A DNA stretch of 64,000 bases from the NCBI GenBank assembly GCA_965232815.1, contig OZ247427.1, positions 3,348,001 to 3,412,000 of the forward strand, written 5' to 3'. Of the stretch, positions 16,471 through 25,315 are shown piece after piece (position 1 is the first letter of the stretch; every line of letters begins with the position of its first letter). The translations under genes were made by a program, and so were the position numbers. Below the pieces are notes generated by a model. That model did not search any database. It saw nothing but the letters and a program-made list of their open reading frames with translations, and was not told the origin of the DNA. Source of the stretch: Bin87 sp026710825 (GTDB lineage Bacteria; Chloroflexota; Dehalococcoidia; Lucifugimonadales; UBA3495).

Positions 16471-17580
16471 ATGGGCAAATTGCTTCCCGTCGCTTTGGTC
16501 GCCGCGGTTGTGGGGGGCGCGGCCGTCTATGGGGTGATGTTGTATCTCGGGAGGGCTCCGCTGACCTTGGATGAGATAGTGTCGCGGACGCCGAAGGATA
16601 CTGTGGAACTCGCGGCGGAACGCCCTGCCGAGACCATCGCGCCCACGCAGTCGGCTCCGCGGACGCCATCAGCACGATCAAATCCGATAAGTCCCTCTGC
16701 AACGCCGACAGGGACGGGGATAGGATCGTCCACTTCCGCGTCAGCGGCGACCACCACGCGAACGGTGGGAGGCCCTACCGAGCGTGAAATCATCGTGCAG
16801 GCTTTTGCCAGTTGCGGCGGCAGTTACTCTGGAAACGAGTACGACTTCAGGGCTCTCGCCGCCGAGTCCGCAATTGAGGAGGGCAGGCAAAGCGTAGCAG
16901 ACCTCCGGGCATTGGTGGAGGAACATTGCGGTGGGGTATTTCCCGATATGACGCCGGTGGCCGTGGCTTCACACGATCGAGTCGCTCCAACCGCGACCAC
17001 CGTTCATGTCCGAATGGCGACGCCCACGCCCGTCCCAACCGCGACTCGTTACCAAGCAATATCACCGACCCCGACCATTTGAGAATTGCGTTTTGAAGTG
17101 TCCGCGCTCGAAAAGGAAGTCCATCGATTGATCAATGCCGAACGCAAGGCACAGCAACTTCCGGAACTTGGGTGGGATGCGGCATTGGGAACCATCGCGC
17201 GGTCCCACAGCGAGGACATGGCTTCGAGCGATTATTTCGACCACACCAACTTGAAAGGCGAGGACCCGACGGACCGGGGCAACAATGCGGGTTACCCGTG
17301 CATCAAGCAACTCGGCGGAGGGGCTTTCAGTTACGGATTGGCAGAAAATATCTGGTACGGCTGGGAGTATTCGAGCCTCAGCTATGGGACATTCGGCACT
17401 CGTTACGACTGGATGACCCAAACGGAACTTGCGCATCAAGCGGTGTCCAGCTGGATGAACAGTCCAGGGCATCGATCCAACATCCTGGATGCTGAGTATG
17501 ACCGGGCCGGCATAGGCGTTGGGCTTGGAACCGCAGGCGGTGAGAGATATGCCGTCTATATGACCCAGGTGTTCTGTTGA
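16471..17580 (+). pseudogene. Secreted SCP/CAP-domain protein interrupted by an in-frame UGA
   Basis: Two segments in the same frame, 16471-17079 and 17083-17580, are separated only by TGA at 17080-17082. The first has an N-terminal membrane segment (LLPVALVAAVVGGAAVYGVML), a long Ser/Thr/Pro linker and ends PTPVPTA...SPTPTI. The second starts ELRFEVSALEKEVHRLINAERKA and is a complete CAP domain: WDAALGTIARSHSEDMA, YFDHTN, GLAENIWYG, AVSSWMNSPGHRSNIL. CAP proteins of this type normally have exactly this export signal, linker and domain order, so a single gene is likely. The second part alone lacks an export signal and a binding site. The UGA is in a linker, not at a catalytic residue, and no strong hairpin follows it, so a nonsense mutation or sequence error is more likely than selenocysteine. 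Confidence 0.65.
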
Positions 17581-17716
17581 TTCCGCGAAACAATGAACTT
17601 TGCGGGGCGTATGTTGACCTGCTACTACAACGATCGATGTGCATTACTGGCGAGCATTCTCTGTCGCGGTTGCGTACAATGAGGCGCCCACAAACCGGCA
17701 ACTTTGGAGTTGGTCA

Positions 17717-18142
17717 ATGCAACTGAACACGTACCTGCATTTTGAGGACGACTGCCGCGAGGCGTTCGAGTTTTACCGGTCAATTTTCGGCGGGGAGTTC
17801 TCGTTCCTGGTGACGTTTGCCGATGGACCCGAGGATATGCCACCGGTGCCCGAGGACGAACGGAGCCGGATAATGCACGTTTCGCTGCCGGTGGGCGATG
17901 GAGTCCTGATGGGCAGCGATCACACGTCGGCCTTCGGGCCGCCGCCCAACCTGGGGAACAATTACTCCATCAGCATCGATGCCGACAGCCGGGATGAGAC
18001 GGACCGCTTGTTCGCCGGGCTGTCGCAGGGCGGCAACGTGGCGATGGAACCGCAGGACATGTTCTGGGGGGCGTACTTCGGGATGTGCACCGACAAGTTC
18101 GGCGTCAACTGGATGCTGAGCCACGAAACGTCCGAGGGATAG
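17717..18142 (+). CDS. PhnB/VOC-superfamily (glyoxalase-fold) protein
   Basis: 141 residues from the ATG at 17717, which has GGAG seven bases upstream; the frame is open further 5'. MQLNTYLHFEDDCREAFEFYRSIFGGEF is the typical start of PhnB-like proteins, and HVSLPVGDGVLMGSDH plus GGNVAMEPQDMFWGAYFGMCTDKFGVNWML complete the fold. The PhnB-like group has mostly unknown substrates and often lacks the full glyoxalase metal triad. It is convergent with the Eis-like gene, with a palindromic repeat between them. Confidence 0.85.
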   Translation: MQLNTYLHFEDDCREAFEFYRSIFGGEFSFLVTFADGPEDMPPVPEDERSRIMHVSLPVGDGVLMGSDHTSAFGPPPNLGNNYSISIDADSRDETDRLFAGLSQGGNVAMEPQDMFWGAYFGMCTDKFGVNWMLSHETSEG

Positions 18143-18152
18143 GAAACGAAAT

Positions 18153-18177
18153 GGGGCGAATGATTATTCGCCCCAAC
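18153..18177. repeat. GGGGCGA palindrome, copy 4
   Basis: GGGGCGAATGATTATTCGCCCC, the best-preserved copy, between the converging ends of the VOC and Eis-like genes. Confidence 0.65.
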
Positions 18178-18199
18178 GGATTCGGGTGTTCGCGGGCGG

Positions 18200-19390
18200 C
18201 TAGAAATTGTAGGGCGTCCAGGGCTTCAGTTGAACCGCAAACATGCGGTCAGCACGGGCCAGGACGCCGGGGCTGTGCTCGTCCACCAACCCGGCCTGGG
18301 CGAGCGTGGTGAACGACGCGGCGCCAAGGTATGCGGAGGCCAGTCCGCTGACGGTGATGGTCAGGTCAGGGGAGCCAGCGGAGGGCCGACAGGTCGCGCC
18401 CTCAAGGGAACCGTCCAGTTCGAAGCAGCGGTTGTTCCAGGAACAGAAGTCGTCTCTGATCTGCAAGGTGAGGCGGTCGTTGGACAGGTACTGGCGCAGT
18501 TGCAACGCGGCGGCCACGTCGACGATGCGGACCCACAAACCGTCGCGGGCGGATCGCTGGAGGCGGCGAGGGTCGGCCAGTAGCCACGGCAAAGGGTCGT
18601 CAACGGGGCGCTTGATGGCATCGGTGCGCTCGTGGAGGTCGAGGTCGAAGCAGAACCGCCACAACGCGGCACTGGCATCTGGGGTGGTCGCCATTAGCTC
18701 GTTGACGATCACGGCGGGCCGCTGGGTGCGGTAGTTGACGTAGCCGTCGATCCGGCCATTTTCGATGTAGGCGGCGTAGAAGATTCCGCCCTGCCCTCCC
18801 TGGGAATGGATTGGGTCCCGGGAGTCCCGCTCCCAGTGGTGGGATGCACGCTGGAACACGGCAGGCCGACCCTCGGTGCCGCGGCGGAACACATCTGGCA
18901 GTTCCTTCCCGATGTCTGCCGGGTCCACGAAGGCGATGGTCCCCGGACTGTCAGGCCGGCGGTTGTACGTGGTGTGGCGCTTGTCGATGGTCCAGGATTC
19001 GTGGACGGAGCCGACGCCGTACCCGAACCGGCCGTAGATGGCGCTCTCGGTGGCGAACAGAGCGGCGAGGGGCTCATCCCGCTCGTGGATGCCGTCGATC
19101 TGGTGGCGCATCATGCTGGTCATGATGCCGCGCCGGGTGTGGGTGGGCTGCACCTCGACGTTGGACACGCCGGCGACGGTGGCGACGCCGCCGGGCACAG
19201 ACATCTCGAGCAGATGAGAGTGGGCGCCGCCGACGATCTGGCCCTCGTCCACCACAGCGATGGTACGGGTCAGATCAAAGTGGGGCCGCAGTTCCTCCGG
19301 GTCGTGGTTGAAGCGGTTGCCATGCGCCCGGGATTCCACGCGCATCCAACGCTCGAACTCGTCGGGGGTTACGTTCCTCAGTTCTGGCAA
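18200..19390 (-). CDS. Eis-like GNAT N-acetyltransferase with SCP2-type C-terminal domain
   Basis: 396 residues if started at the TTG at 19388-19390; the frame continues upstream without a start that fits. Eis proteins are about 400 residues and acetylate amines, including aminoglycosides and protein lysines, with acetyl-CoA. The first GNAT domain has TIAVVDEGQIVGGAHSHLL, then VSNVEVQPTHTRRGIMTSMMRHQ (the acetyl-CoA pyrophosphate loop) and ALFATESAIYGRFGYGVGS, all typical. A second GNAT-like domain and an SCP2-like end (LTLQIRDDFCSWNNRCFEL ... LTITVSGLASAYLG) follow, with a C-terminal carboxylate used in Eis catalysis (PYNF). The substrate is unknown. Confidence 0.82.
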   Translation of the reverse strand: MPELRNVTPDEFERWMRVESRAHGNRFNHDPEELRPHFDLTRTIAVVDEGQIVGGAHSHLLEMSVPGGVATVAGVSNVEVQPTHTRRGIMTSMMRHQIDGIHERDEPLAALFATESAIYGRFGYGVGSVHESWTIDKRHTTYNRRPDSPGTIAFVDPADIGKELPDVFRRGTEGRPAVFQRASHHWERDSRDPIHSQGGQGGIFYAAYIENGRIDGYVNYRTQRPAVIVNELMATTPDASAALWRFCFDLDLHERTDAIKRPVDDPLPWLLADPRRLQRSARDGLWVRIVDVAAALQLRQYLSNDRLTLQIRDDFCSWNNRCFELDGSLEGATCRPSAGSPDLTITVSGLASAYLGAASFTTLAQAGLVDEHSPGVLARADRMFAVQLKPWTPYNF

Positions 19391-20060
19391 TGGATGCTTG
19401 CTCCCGGTGGGGTTGAATCCCGCAGAATATAACGGATTGCGGGGGGATACGCTACCGGGGGAGGTTGGGAGAGCGTGGGCACTCGTAAGACGTGGAATTG
19501 GACGAAGAACATTCAAGGCCGGCTGTACGCCAGGCGCGGTCAGATTTCCTGGAAGATCACATTCCACAGAACGTTGAGCCACGCCAGGATGATCGGGAGA
19601 GCCCCGTCTCGTTGACCCGGTTTGCGGCATTGTGGGCCAGGACCGGGCAGGTGATCGATCGCAACCGCTAACCATACCGAGCCGCGCGGTTCCGCAAATT
19701 CCTCGATGACAACCGAGCAGAGGTTGAGTTCGATATGGACGCCCACCTGATATTCACTCCCGCCACATCATGGCAGGAGTCAGTGTAGCGATGGTTGCGC
19801 TTCCCGCCGAAATGCGGTGGCGTTGGGGAGTGAGACCATGACGAAGGTGTGTCCCGCTGTTTCAAATTCTTTTCCTTGGGGTGTCGGGAAACCTTGTGGG
19901 AATCGCGTGGGGCAATATCTGATGTGTGGGAAAGCGGCTGGCGAATCCGGTTGACGGGTGACAGTTGCTTGCCCGGATGCGAACGGTGGGATAGCATGCC
20001 GTAATCGTATTGTTGCTATGGCCACAAGGTGTAGAACTCACAAACCAGGAGGCAGACAGA
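19391..20060. other. Intergenic stretch
   Basis: About 670 bases between divergently transcribed genes. A TATATT -10-like element for the Eis-like gene lies near 19427. I see no RNA gene or credible frame; the short frames here have no binding sites or domains. Confidence 0.5.
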
Positions 20061-21443
20061 ATGGCGCTCTGGAGACCGGACCCAACATTTTACCCATCGG
20101 CTCGCCTGGCCATGGAGGCTCCCCAGGAGCGTCTGGCCTACGTCGCGGTGCTCAATCCCGGCACCGACCAGCCGGACGCTATGACGGTAGTGGATTGCGA
20201 TCCCAATTCGCCATCTTATTCCCAAGTTATAAATTCGTTGGATATGCCCAACACGGATGACGAATTGCACCACTTCAACTGGAACGCGTGCAGCGCGGCC
20301 CTCTGCCCGTCGTCCGCTCATCCCCATCTGGAGCGGCGGTATCTGGTGGTTCCCAGCCTCGCCAGCAGCCGCATTTACATCATCGATACGCAGCCGGATC
20401 CGGCCCGACCCCGGATCGCCAAGACCATCGAGGCCGAACAGGTGCAGCGGGCCGGCTACAGCCGCCCCCACACCGTGCATTGCGGGCCCGATGCCATCTA
20501 TGTCAGCGCCTTGGGATCTTCCGATGGAGGCCGCCCCGGCGGGATCATGCTGCTCGACCACTACACCTTCGAGCCCATCGGCCCGTGGGAACTGGATCGC
20601 GGGCCCCAGGAGTTGGCATACGATTTCTGGTGGCACATCGGCATCGACACCATGATGACCAGCGAGTGGGGTACGCCAGAAATGTTCGAGAGCGGGGCCC
20701 GGCTGGAGGATGTGGTGGGCCAGAACTACGGCCACAAGCTGCACTTCTGGGACATGCGCCGCCGTTCCCATCGGCAGGAGGTGGAACTGGGTCCGCAGCA
20801 CCAGATGGCGCTGGAACTCCGGCCGGCCCACAACCCGACCCGGCACTATGGCTTTTGCGGCGTGGTGGTCAGCACCGAGGACCTGTCCGGTTCCGTCTTC
20901 CTTTGGTACCGCGATGGTGAGGAGTGGACGGCTACCAAAGTAATAACTATCCCCGCTGAGCCGGCAGACGCGTCGGTTTTGCCTCCGGCCCTGCAACCCC
21001 TGGGCGCGGTGCCGCCGCTGGTCACCGACATTGACCTGTCGCTAGACGACCGGTTCCTCTACATATCCTGCTGGGGCACGGGCAAATTACTCCAGTACGA
21101 CGTGTCCGACCCGTTCCACCCGGTGCAGACGGGCGAACTGGAAATGGGCGGCGTTGTGCGCAAGGCGGCTCATCCCAACGGCGCGACGCTCACCGGCGGG
21201 CCGCAGATGGTGGAGATCAGCCGTGATGGACGTCGCGTGTACCTGACCAACTCCCTCTACTCGTCCTGGGACGACCAGTTCTACCCCGACGGACTCAACG
21301 GCTGGCTCAGCCGCATAGACGTGAATCCCGAGGGCGGGATGTCGGTCAATCCCGATTTCTTCGTCGACTACGGCAAGACCCGCAGCCACCAGGTGAGACT
21401 CCAGGGAGGCGACGCTTCGTCGGACACTTACTGTTTCCCATAG
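20061..21443 (+). CDS. Methanethiol oxidase, SELENBP1 / 56-kDa selenium-binding protein family
   Basis: 460 residues from the ATG at 20061, preceded by AGGAGG at 8 bases; human SELENBP1 has 472. The family oxidises methanethiol to formaldehyde, hydrogen sulfide and hydrogen peroxide, and bacterial members (MtoX) use copper. The conserved HHFNWNACS (70-78) contains the cysteine linked to selenium binding, and the propeller shows RYLVVPSLASSRIYIIDT, HTVHCGPDAIYVSALG, HYGFCGVVVS and DIDLSLDDRFLYISCWG. Bacterial forms are usually exported, but no signal peptide is visible here. The gene is followed by a polytopic membrane protein on the same strand. Methanethiol points to DMSP or methionine sulfur turnover. 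Confidence 0.9.
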   Translation: MALWRPDPTFYPSARLAMEAPQERLAYVAVLNPGTDQPDAMTVVDCDPNSPSYSQVINSLDMPNTDDELHHFNWNACSAALCPSSAHPHLERRYLVVPSLASSRIYIIDTQPDPARPRIAKTIEAEQVQRAGYSRPHTVHCGPDAIYVSALGSSDGGRPGGIMLLDHYTFEPIGPWELDRGPQELAYDFWWHIGIDTMMTSEWGTPEMFESGARLEDVVGQNYGHKLHFWDMRRRSHRQEVELGPQHQMALELRPAHNPTRHYGFCGVVVSTEDLSGSVFLWYRDGEEWTATKVITIPAEPADASVLPPALQPLGAVPPLVTDIDLSLDDRFLYISCWGTGKLLQYDVSDPFHPVQTGELEMGGVVRKAAHPNGATLTGGPQMVEISRDGRRVYLTNSLYSSWDDQFYPDGLNGWLSRIDVNPEGGMSVNPDFFVDYGKTRSHQVRLQGGDASSDTYCFP

Positions 21444-21509
21444 CGTTCTTCTGATTCCGCAACGCACGCGGCAGTCTAGTTGTCCACTCCTGATGGACGG
21501 GATTGCCGC

Positions 21510-22220
21510 GTGATTTTGCTGCACGCCCTGATACCCGACCCGGCGGCCCTGGCGTCGTTGGGGCCGTGGCTAGGTCTGGCGGCGCTGGGGGTGTTTCACG
21601 GCCTCAACCCGGCGATGGGTTGGCTGTTCGCGGTGGGACTGGCTTTGCAGCGCCAACGGCCCTCGAACCTATTCACCGCCACGGGATTCATCGCCGTCGG
21701 ACACTTGGCGTCGGTAGTGGTGGTGATGGTCGCGCTGCTGGTGGTGGGCGCGTTCCTGCCGCTGATGTGGGTGCGCATCGCAGTCGGCAGCGTACTGCTG
21801 GCCTTTGGACTCGTCCGCTTGGCGCTGTACTACCGCCATCCCCGGTGGGTCGGCATGAACGTGGGCGGACGGGATCTGATTGCGTGGTCATTCCTGATGG
21901 CGACCGCTCACGGCGCGGGCCTGATGCTGGCGCCGGTGGTGCTGGCTTTGACGAGCAGCGAGGCCGCGGCGGGTGTCGCCGGCGACCTGGGCGAGCATGG
22001 CGCATTCCTTTCGCTGGAGGATGCTCCGATCTGGTGGGTGATAGGTCTGATCGGCCACACCATCATCATGCTGGCCGTCATGCTTACGGCGGCTGCAATC
22101 GTCTATTACCGAGTCGGCCTCGCTTTCCTGCGCCGTGGTTGGATCAACCTGGATTTGCTCTGGGCTGGCTCGCTGGCGCTGGGGGGCGCCGCGACGCTGG
22201 CGTGGGCATTCCTCGGGTAA
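21510..22220 (+). CDS. Polytopic membrane protein downstream of the methanethiol oxidase gene
   Basis: 236 residues from a GTG at 21510 with a GGGA seven bases upstream. At least six hydrophobic segments are visible. Conserved-looking polar residues sit in the membrane: GLAALGVFHGLNPAMGWLF near the N-terminus, TGFIAVGHLASV and FLMATAHGAGLMLAP, three histidine-containing helices. This resembles metal-transporting membrane proteins such as the HupE/UreJ or NicO group in style, but I cannot assign it. Its place 66 bases after the copper-using methanethiol oxidase family gene suggests a metal supply or membrane partner role, which is only an inference. Confidence 0.6.
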   Translation: MILLHALIPDPAALASLGPWLGLAALGVFHGLNPAMGWLFAVGLALQRQRPSNLFTATGFIAVGHLASVVVVMVALLVVGAFLPLMWVRIAVGSVLLAFGLVRLALYYRHPRWVGMNVGGRDLIAWSFLMATAHGAGLMLAPVVLALTSSEAAAGVAGDLGEHGAFLSLEDAPIWWVIGLIGHTIIMLAVMLTAAAIVYYRVGLAFLRRGWINLDLLWAGSLALGGAATLAWAFLG

Positions 22221-22731
22221 AGCGTGTTGATCGGTGCGTAGTGGTGCTTGCACTTTATGTTGGTCTGGTCGAATCTTTAACGGCGTATGCGGCGAAGATG
22301 GTGCCCGGCGCTGGGCCGGGTATCCCGGGGATTGGCTCGCGGCGATTTCATTGCTACCCAAGGACGTGATCAGGTCGTCCCTCCTCATGGTGGATCATCG
22401 CCAGCAACGCCTTTTCGCTGCACTGACGCGCTTAAAGCATGCTATGGACGTAGTGGGGCGGGGCTGCGTAGCTGCATCGTCCCCACTCGGGTTTCCCAAT
22501 CTCGGCTGCCGTGAGTGATGCGCTCCGGGTTGGGCGCTGATCTCGGCTGACACCTGACCGGCCTTCGAGTCTGGGACGGGGCAGGCGAGGATTCCTTCCT
22601 CCAGAGCCTGCTGAGTTGCCCGCAGAAAATTCACGGCGTACCAGACATGGACTCTGTCAACGCAAGGGACGGAAACACCCGTGAAGATGACGGGATTTCG
22701 GATGTCCGAGCCCTTCGCACCGGCAATACAG
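22221..22731. other. Intergenic stretch
   Basis: No gene supported. A minus-strand frame (22395-22754) has no recognisable domain, and its start lies in the tRNA-Ile terminator. Confidence 0.5.
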
Positions 22732-22762
22732 CAAAAAGGTTGCCAAGTTGACAACCTTTTTG
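22732..22762 (-). terminator. Intrinsic terminator after tRNA-Ile
   Basis: CAAAAAGGTTG at 22732-22742 pairs with CAACCTTTTTG at 22752-22762, giving A and T tails that allow termination in both directions. It lies about 85 bases after the tRNA-Ile 3' end. Confidence 0.6.
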
Positions 22763-22848
22763 GGAGTTCCGGTTCAGTAGGATCGCGGTGTCAATGGTGA
22801 TATACGATCTGCAGACATGCGAAATCCCTACGCGATGTAGGGATGATC

Positions 22849-22925
22849 TGGTGGGCCTGGATGGACTCGAACCAACGACCTCAGTCTTATCAGGACTGCG
22901 CTCTAACCGCCTGAGCTACAGGCCC
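22849..22925 (-). tRNA. tRNA-Ile (anticodon GAT)
   Basis: Full cloverleaf on the minus strand, 77 nt including encoded CCA. The acceptor GGGCCTG pairs with CAGGCCC, the anticodon loop is CTGATAA, and the T-arm reads TTGG-TTCGAGT-CCAT (near-complete stem). Encoded CCA occupies 22849-22851. It is a stand-alone tRNA, not in an rRNA spacer. Confidence 0.96.
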
Positions 22926-22938
22926 ACGTGGGTCTTTC

Positions 22939-22966
22939 ATTATACCGTTTCCGCACTGCGGCGCAA
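22939..22966 (-). promoter_or_regulatory. Promoter of tRNA-Ile
   Basis: On the minus strand TTGCGC (22961-22966) and a perfect TATAAT (22939-22944) are separated by 16 bases; transcription would begin only a few bases before the tRNA. Confidence 0.6.
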
Positions 22967-23291
22967 CCTGCCGGTCCCGGTATTGAATACGCACTTTGAG
23001 AACCACCGGAGTGAATTTACATCGACAAGCAGGATGGGCTGGATTCGATTGACGATTATGGACACGCAGGCGCTCTGGACGATGTCGTAGATCGGGTGGC
23101 GCGCTGGTATTGTCAGTAGCCTATTCATCCGGTCCATCGATTCAAAAGACAAGGTGGGTCAGCATCAGGCGATTTCGGGCCGATTGGGCATTTTCAACTC
23201 AAAGGCGCGAACGCGACGGGGGCCGACGCATGATGCTTGTGGACGTGGGCAACACAGCCAATCCTGCAAGAGCTCTGGCGTTTCGGTCGGG
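22967..23291. other. Intergenic stretch
   Basis: About 325 bases; nothing recognised. Confidence 0.5.
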
Positions 23292-24893
23292 TCAGCGGGC
23301 GGCAGGTCCCTTGGTGATCGGTACTTCGCGCACTGAGCCGTCTTCCGAAATGGCAAGGCCGGAGTACGGCGCGGCCTTTTCGTTGTAAATCGCCACGGCC
23401 TCGGCGCCGCTGCCCGGATAGCCGAGCCGGCGCAGCCAGCCGGGTATCACATATTCCGGTAACACTGTCGCGCGGATGTGCTCGAGCGTTTCGTCGGAGA
23501 AGGGTGTGGGCTCCAATCCGACCTGTTTGTTCACCTCCACGGCGGCGAAATTCTGGAACGGCGCCAGTCGCAAGGCCTCCAGTTCGGTCTTTGCGCCCTC
23601 TTCAATCATGATCTGCTGCAGATCCGCCGGCATCCTTTCCCAAACGTCCTTGTTGATGACGTTGTTGGTATACCCGAAGGCTATGACCGGGCCCGCGATG
23701 TAGTCGGCCACCTCAAACAGCCGGCCAGTCAGACCCAGGATCACGGTGGTAACTGCGGAGTCCACGGTGCCAAGCTGCAAGCCAATGTATAGGTCGCTGA
23801 TTCTCAACTGCACGGGGTCGCCACCCATGCCACGAATGAAGTCAGACATGGAAGGGGCGTGGGTGCGGATTTTGCGGTCTTCAAAGTCGGCGACGGTGGT
23901 CATCGGCTCTTTGCTGAAGAACCACTGGTCCGCCCCTGCGAACCAGTTGCGGTTGAGCACCGGGCTGCCGCCGGAGGCTTCCTGCAGCATGCGGTCGATG
24001 TCGGGGGCCATGTCCGTGAGCATCAGGTAGGACGTTTCCCAGTCCTGGGCCAAACCCCACAGTGACTGTACCTCCACCCCGGGATGGGCCCCTGAAATAT
24101 AGCCGGTGTAGATGTTGGCCATGTCCAGCACACCGTCGCCCACCTGGTCGAGGGTTTCAGGCCCGGCCAATCCCAACTCGACGAACGAGGAAACTTTGAG
24201 CTGCACCTGTCCGTTGGTGCGTTCGGCAAGGTTGGGCGCGAAGTAAGTTTGGACCAGTACGCAGGTAGGCAGGTTGCGGTCGAGGCACACGTGCTGGATT
24301 TCAAAACTCTCGCCGCTGGATGTCAGTGGTGTGGGGTCGGTCAGGTTGGCCTTCTCGATCAGCCCCTCGTAGTAGTCGCTGGTGTAGATGAACATGTGGC
24401 CGGGGATGCCAGCGGCGGGTACACCGAATAGCGCAGCCGCCGAGCCCTGGCGGTACTGCTCCTCCGGAATCTGGAACATCAGGCCCTCGTGCGGCGGCAG
24501 CCCGATCAGTTGCGTGGCGTCGCCGGCAAAGATGGCGCCTGGTCCGCCAGCGTGTTCGGCGGCGTACTCCGCCAGGGTGATCCGATCGCCCGCCGGGGCA
24601 TCGGTTGCTGCGGGTTCCGGCGTTGGAGTCGGCGGTGGGGGCGTGGTAGGTGTCGGCACCGGCGGCGTGGCAGTTGGTTCGGCGGTGGACGACGGGGTTT
24701 CAGTGGGAGAACTTTGGGCCACTGGCTCCTGCGACGGGGCGACCTGGGCTGACTGTGTCGATGACCCTGTTGGTGCGGGTGTCGGTTCCGCTGGCTCCGA
24801 TCTGTTGCGCCCGCAGGCGAACAGAGACGGAATCAGTACCAACAGGACCAGAAACAATGTTATGAAACGCCATTGGAACATGATCCACCTCAA
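23292..24893 (-). CDS. TRAP transporter solute-binding lipoprotein (DctP family)
   Basis: 533 residues, long for DctP because of an N-terminal lipoprotein signal (FITLFLVLLVLIPSLFAC, lipobox LFAC) and a Pro/Thr/Ala-rich linker of about 60 residues that would hold the receptor off the membrane. The DctP fold follows: ERTNGQVQLKVSS, MANIYTGYISGAHPG, NWFAGADQWFFSKEPMTTVADFEDRKIRTHAPSM and DLYIGLQLGTVDSAV, the last two being the ligand-binding arginine region and family signature. DctP proteins capture organic acids such as C4-dicarboxylates, sialic acid or lactate for sodium-driven import. No DctQ/DctM membrane subunits are nearby, so it is an orphan receptor here. Confidence 0.85.
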   Translation of the reverse strand: MRWIMFQWRFITLFLVLLVLIPSLFACGRNRSEPAEPTPAPTGSSTQSAQVAPSQEPVAQSSPTETPSSTAEPTATPPVPTPTTPPPPTPTPEPAATDAPAGDRITLAEYAAEHAGGPGAIFAGDATQLIGLPPHEGLMFQIPEEQYRQGSAAALFGVPAAGIPGHMFIYTSDYYEGLIEKANLTDPTPLTSSGESFEIQHVCLDRNLPTCVLVQTYFAPNLAERTNGQVQLKVSSFVELGLAGPETLDQVGDGVLDMANIYTGYISGAHPGVEVQSLWGLAQDWETSYLMLTDMAPDIDRMLQEASGGSPVLNRNWFAGADQWFFSKEPMTTVADFEDRKIRTHAPSMSDFIRGMGGDPVQLRISDLYIGLQLGTVDSAVTTVILGLTGRLFEVADYIAGPVIAFGYTNNVINKDVWERMPADLQQIMIEEGAKTELEALRLAPFQNFAAVEVNKQVGLEPTPFSDETLEHIRATVLPEYVIPGWLRRLGYPGSGAEAVAIYNEKAAPYSGLAISEDGSVREVPITKGPAAR

Positions 24894-25118
24894 CCAATGC
24901 GATATTATCTATTTATGATTATCAATCTGGGACGTTGGCATTGTAAGATTTGATAGTGCGGCGGTCAATCGTCAGTGCGCACACGATCGGGCATCGCGTC
25001 AGTGGGCGCCACGGGTCCGTTATGCCGCTCATCCTGAGCCGGCGGGAGGAAGCGCCGATGGGGCGACATTTGCACCATGACCGGAGGGAGGGAGAGTCCG
25101 GCAGGGCCCCGAATCCGT
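24894..25118. other. Intergenic region between divergent units
   Basis: Holds no gene I can support; the promoter of the tRNA-Ser/miaB unit begins at 25119. Confidence 0.5.
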
Positions 25119-25147
25119 TTGTAACTGGATTCACAATACGATATAAT
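25119..25147 (+). promoter_or_regulatory. Promoter of tRNA-Ser and miaB
   Basis: TTGTAA (25119-25124), a 17-base spacer and TATAAT (25142-25147); transcription would begin about 15 bases before the tRNA. No terminator separates the tRNA from miaB, so the two may be one transcript. Confidence 0.7.
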
Positions 25148-25168
25148 CGGGCCTACGAAGCAGGGTTG

Positions 25169-25260
25169 GGAGGGATCGCATAGTGGTCTAGTGCGGGCGC
25201 CTGCTAAGCGCTTATCCTGGGAAACCGGGATCGTGGGTTCGAATCCCACTCCCTCCGCCA
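25169..25260 (+). tRNA. tRNA-Ser (anticodon GCT)
   Basis: 92 nt with a long variable arm. The acceptor GGAGGGA pairs with TCCCTCC, discriminator G, encoded CCA at 25258-25260. The anticodon loop CTGCTAA in a GGCGC/GCGCT stem gives GCT, reading AGC and AGU. T-arm GTGGG-TTCGAAT-CCCAC. It is not a selenocysteine tRNA, which would have anticodon TCA. Confidence 0.96.
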
Positions 25261-25315
25261 CTCCCCGGATTGCACGAGAAACGGAGCCGACCAGCAGATA
25301 CGGGAACCAAGGTCG

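Noticed and set aside
17080..17082. Second selenocysteine candidate in the SCP/CAP gene
   Set aside because: The UGA lies in a Thr/Pro linker, not at a catalytic residue, and no SECIS-like hairpin of reasonable strength follows.
22395..22754. Minus-strand protein of 119 residues
   Set aside because: No domain; its start lies in the tRNA-Ile terminator hairpin.
25169..25260. tRNA-Sec because of the long variable arm and the selenoprotein nearby
   Set aside because: The anticodon loop is CTGCTAA (GCT), so it is a normal tRNA-Ser.
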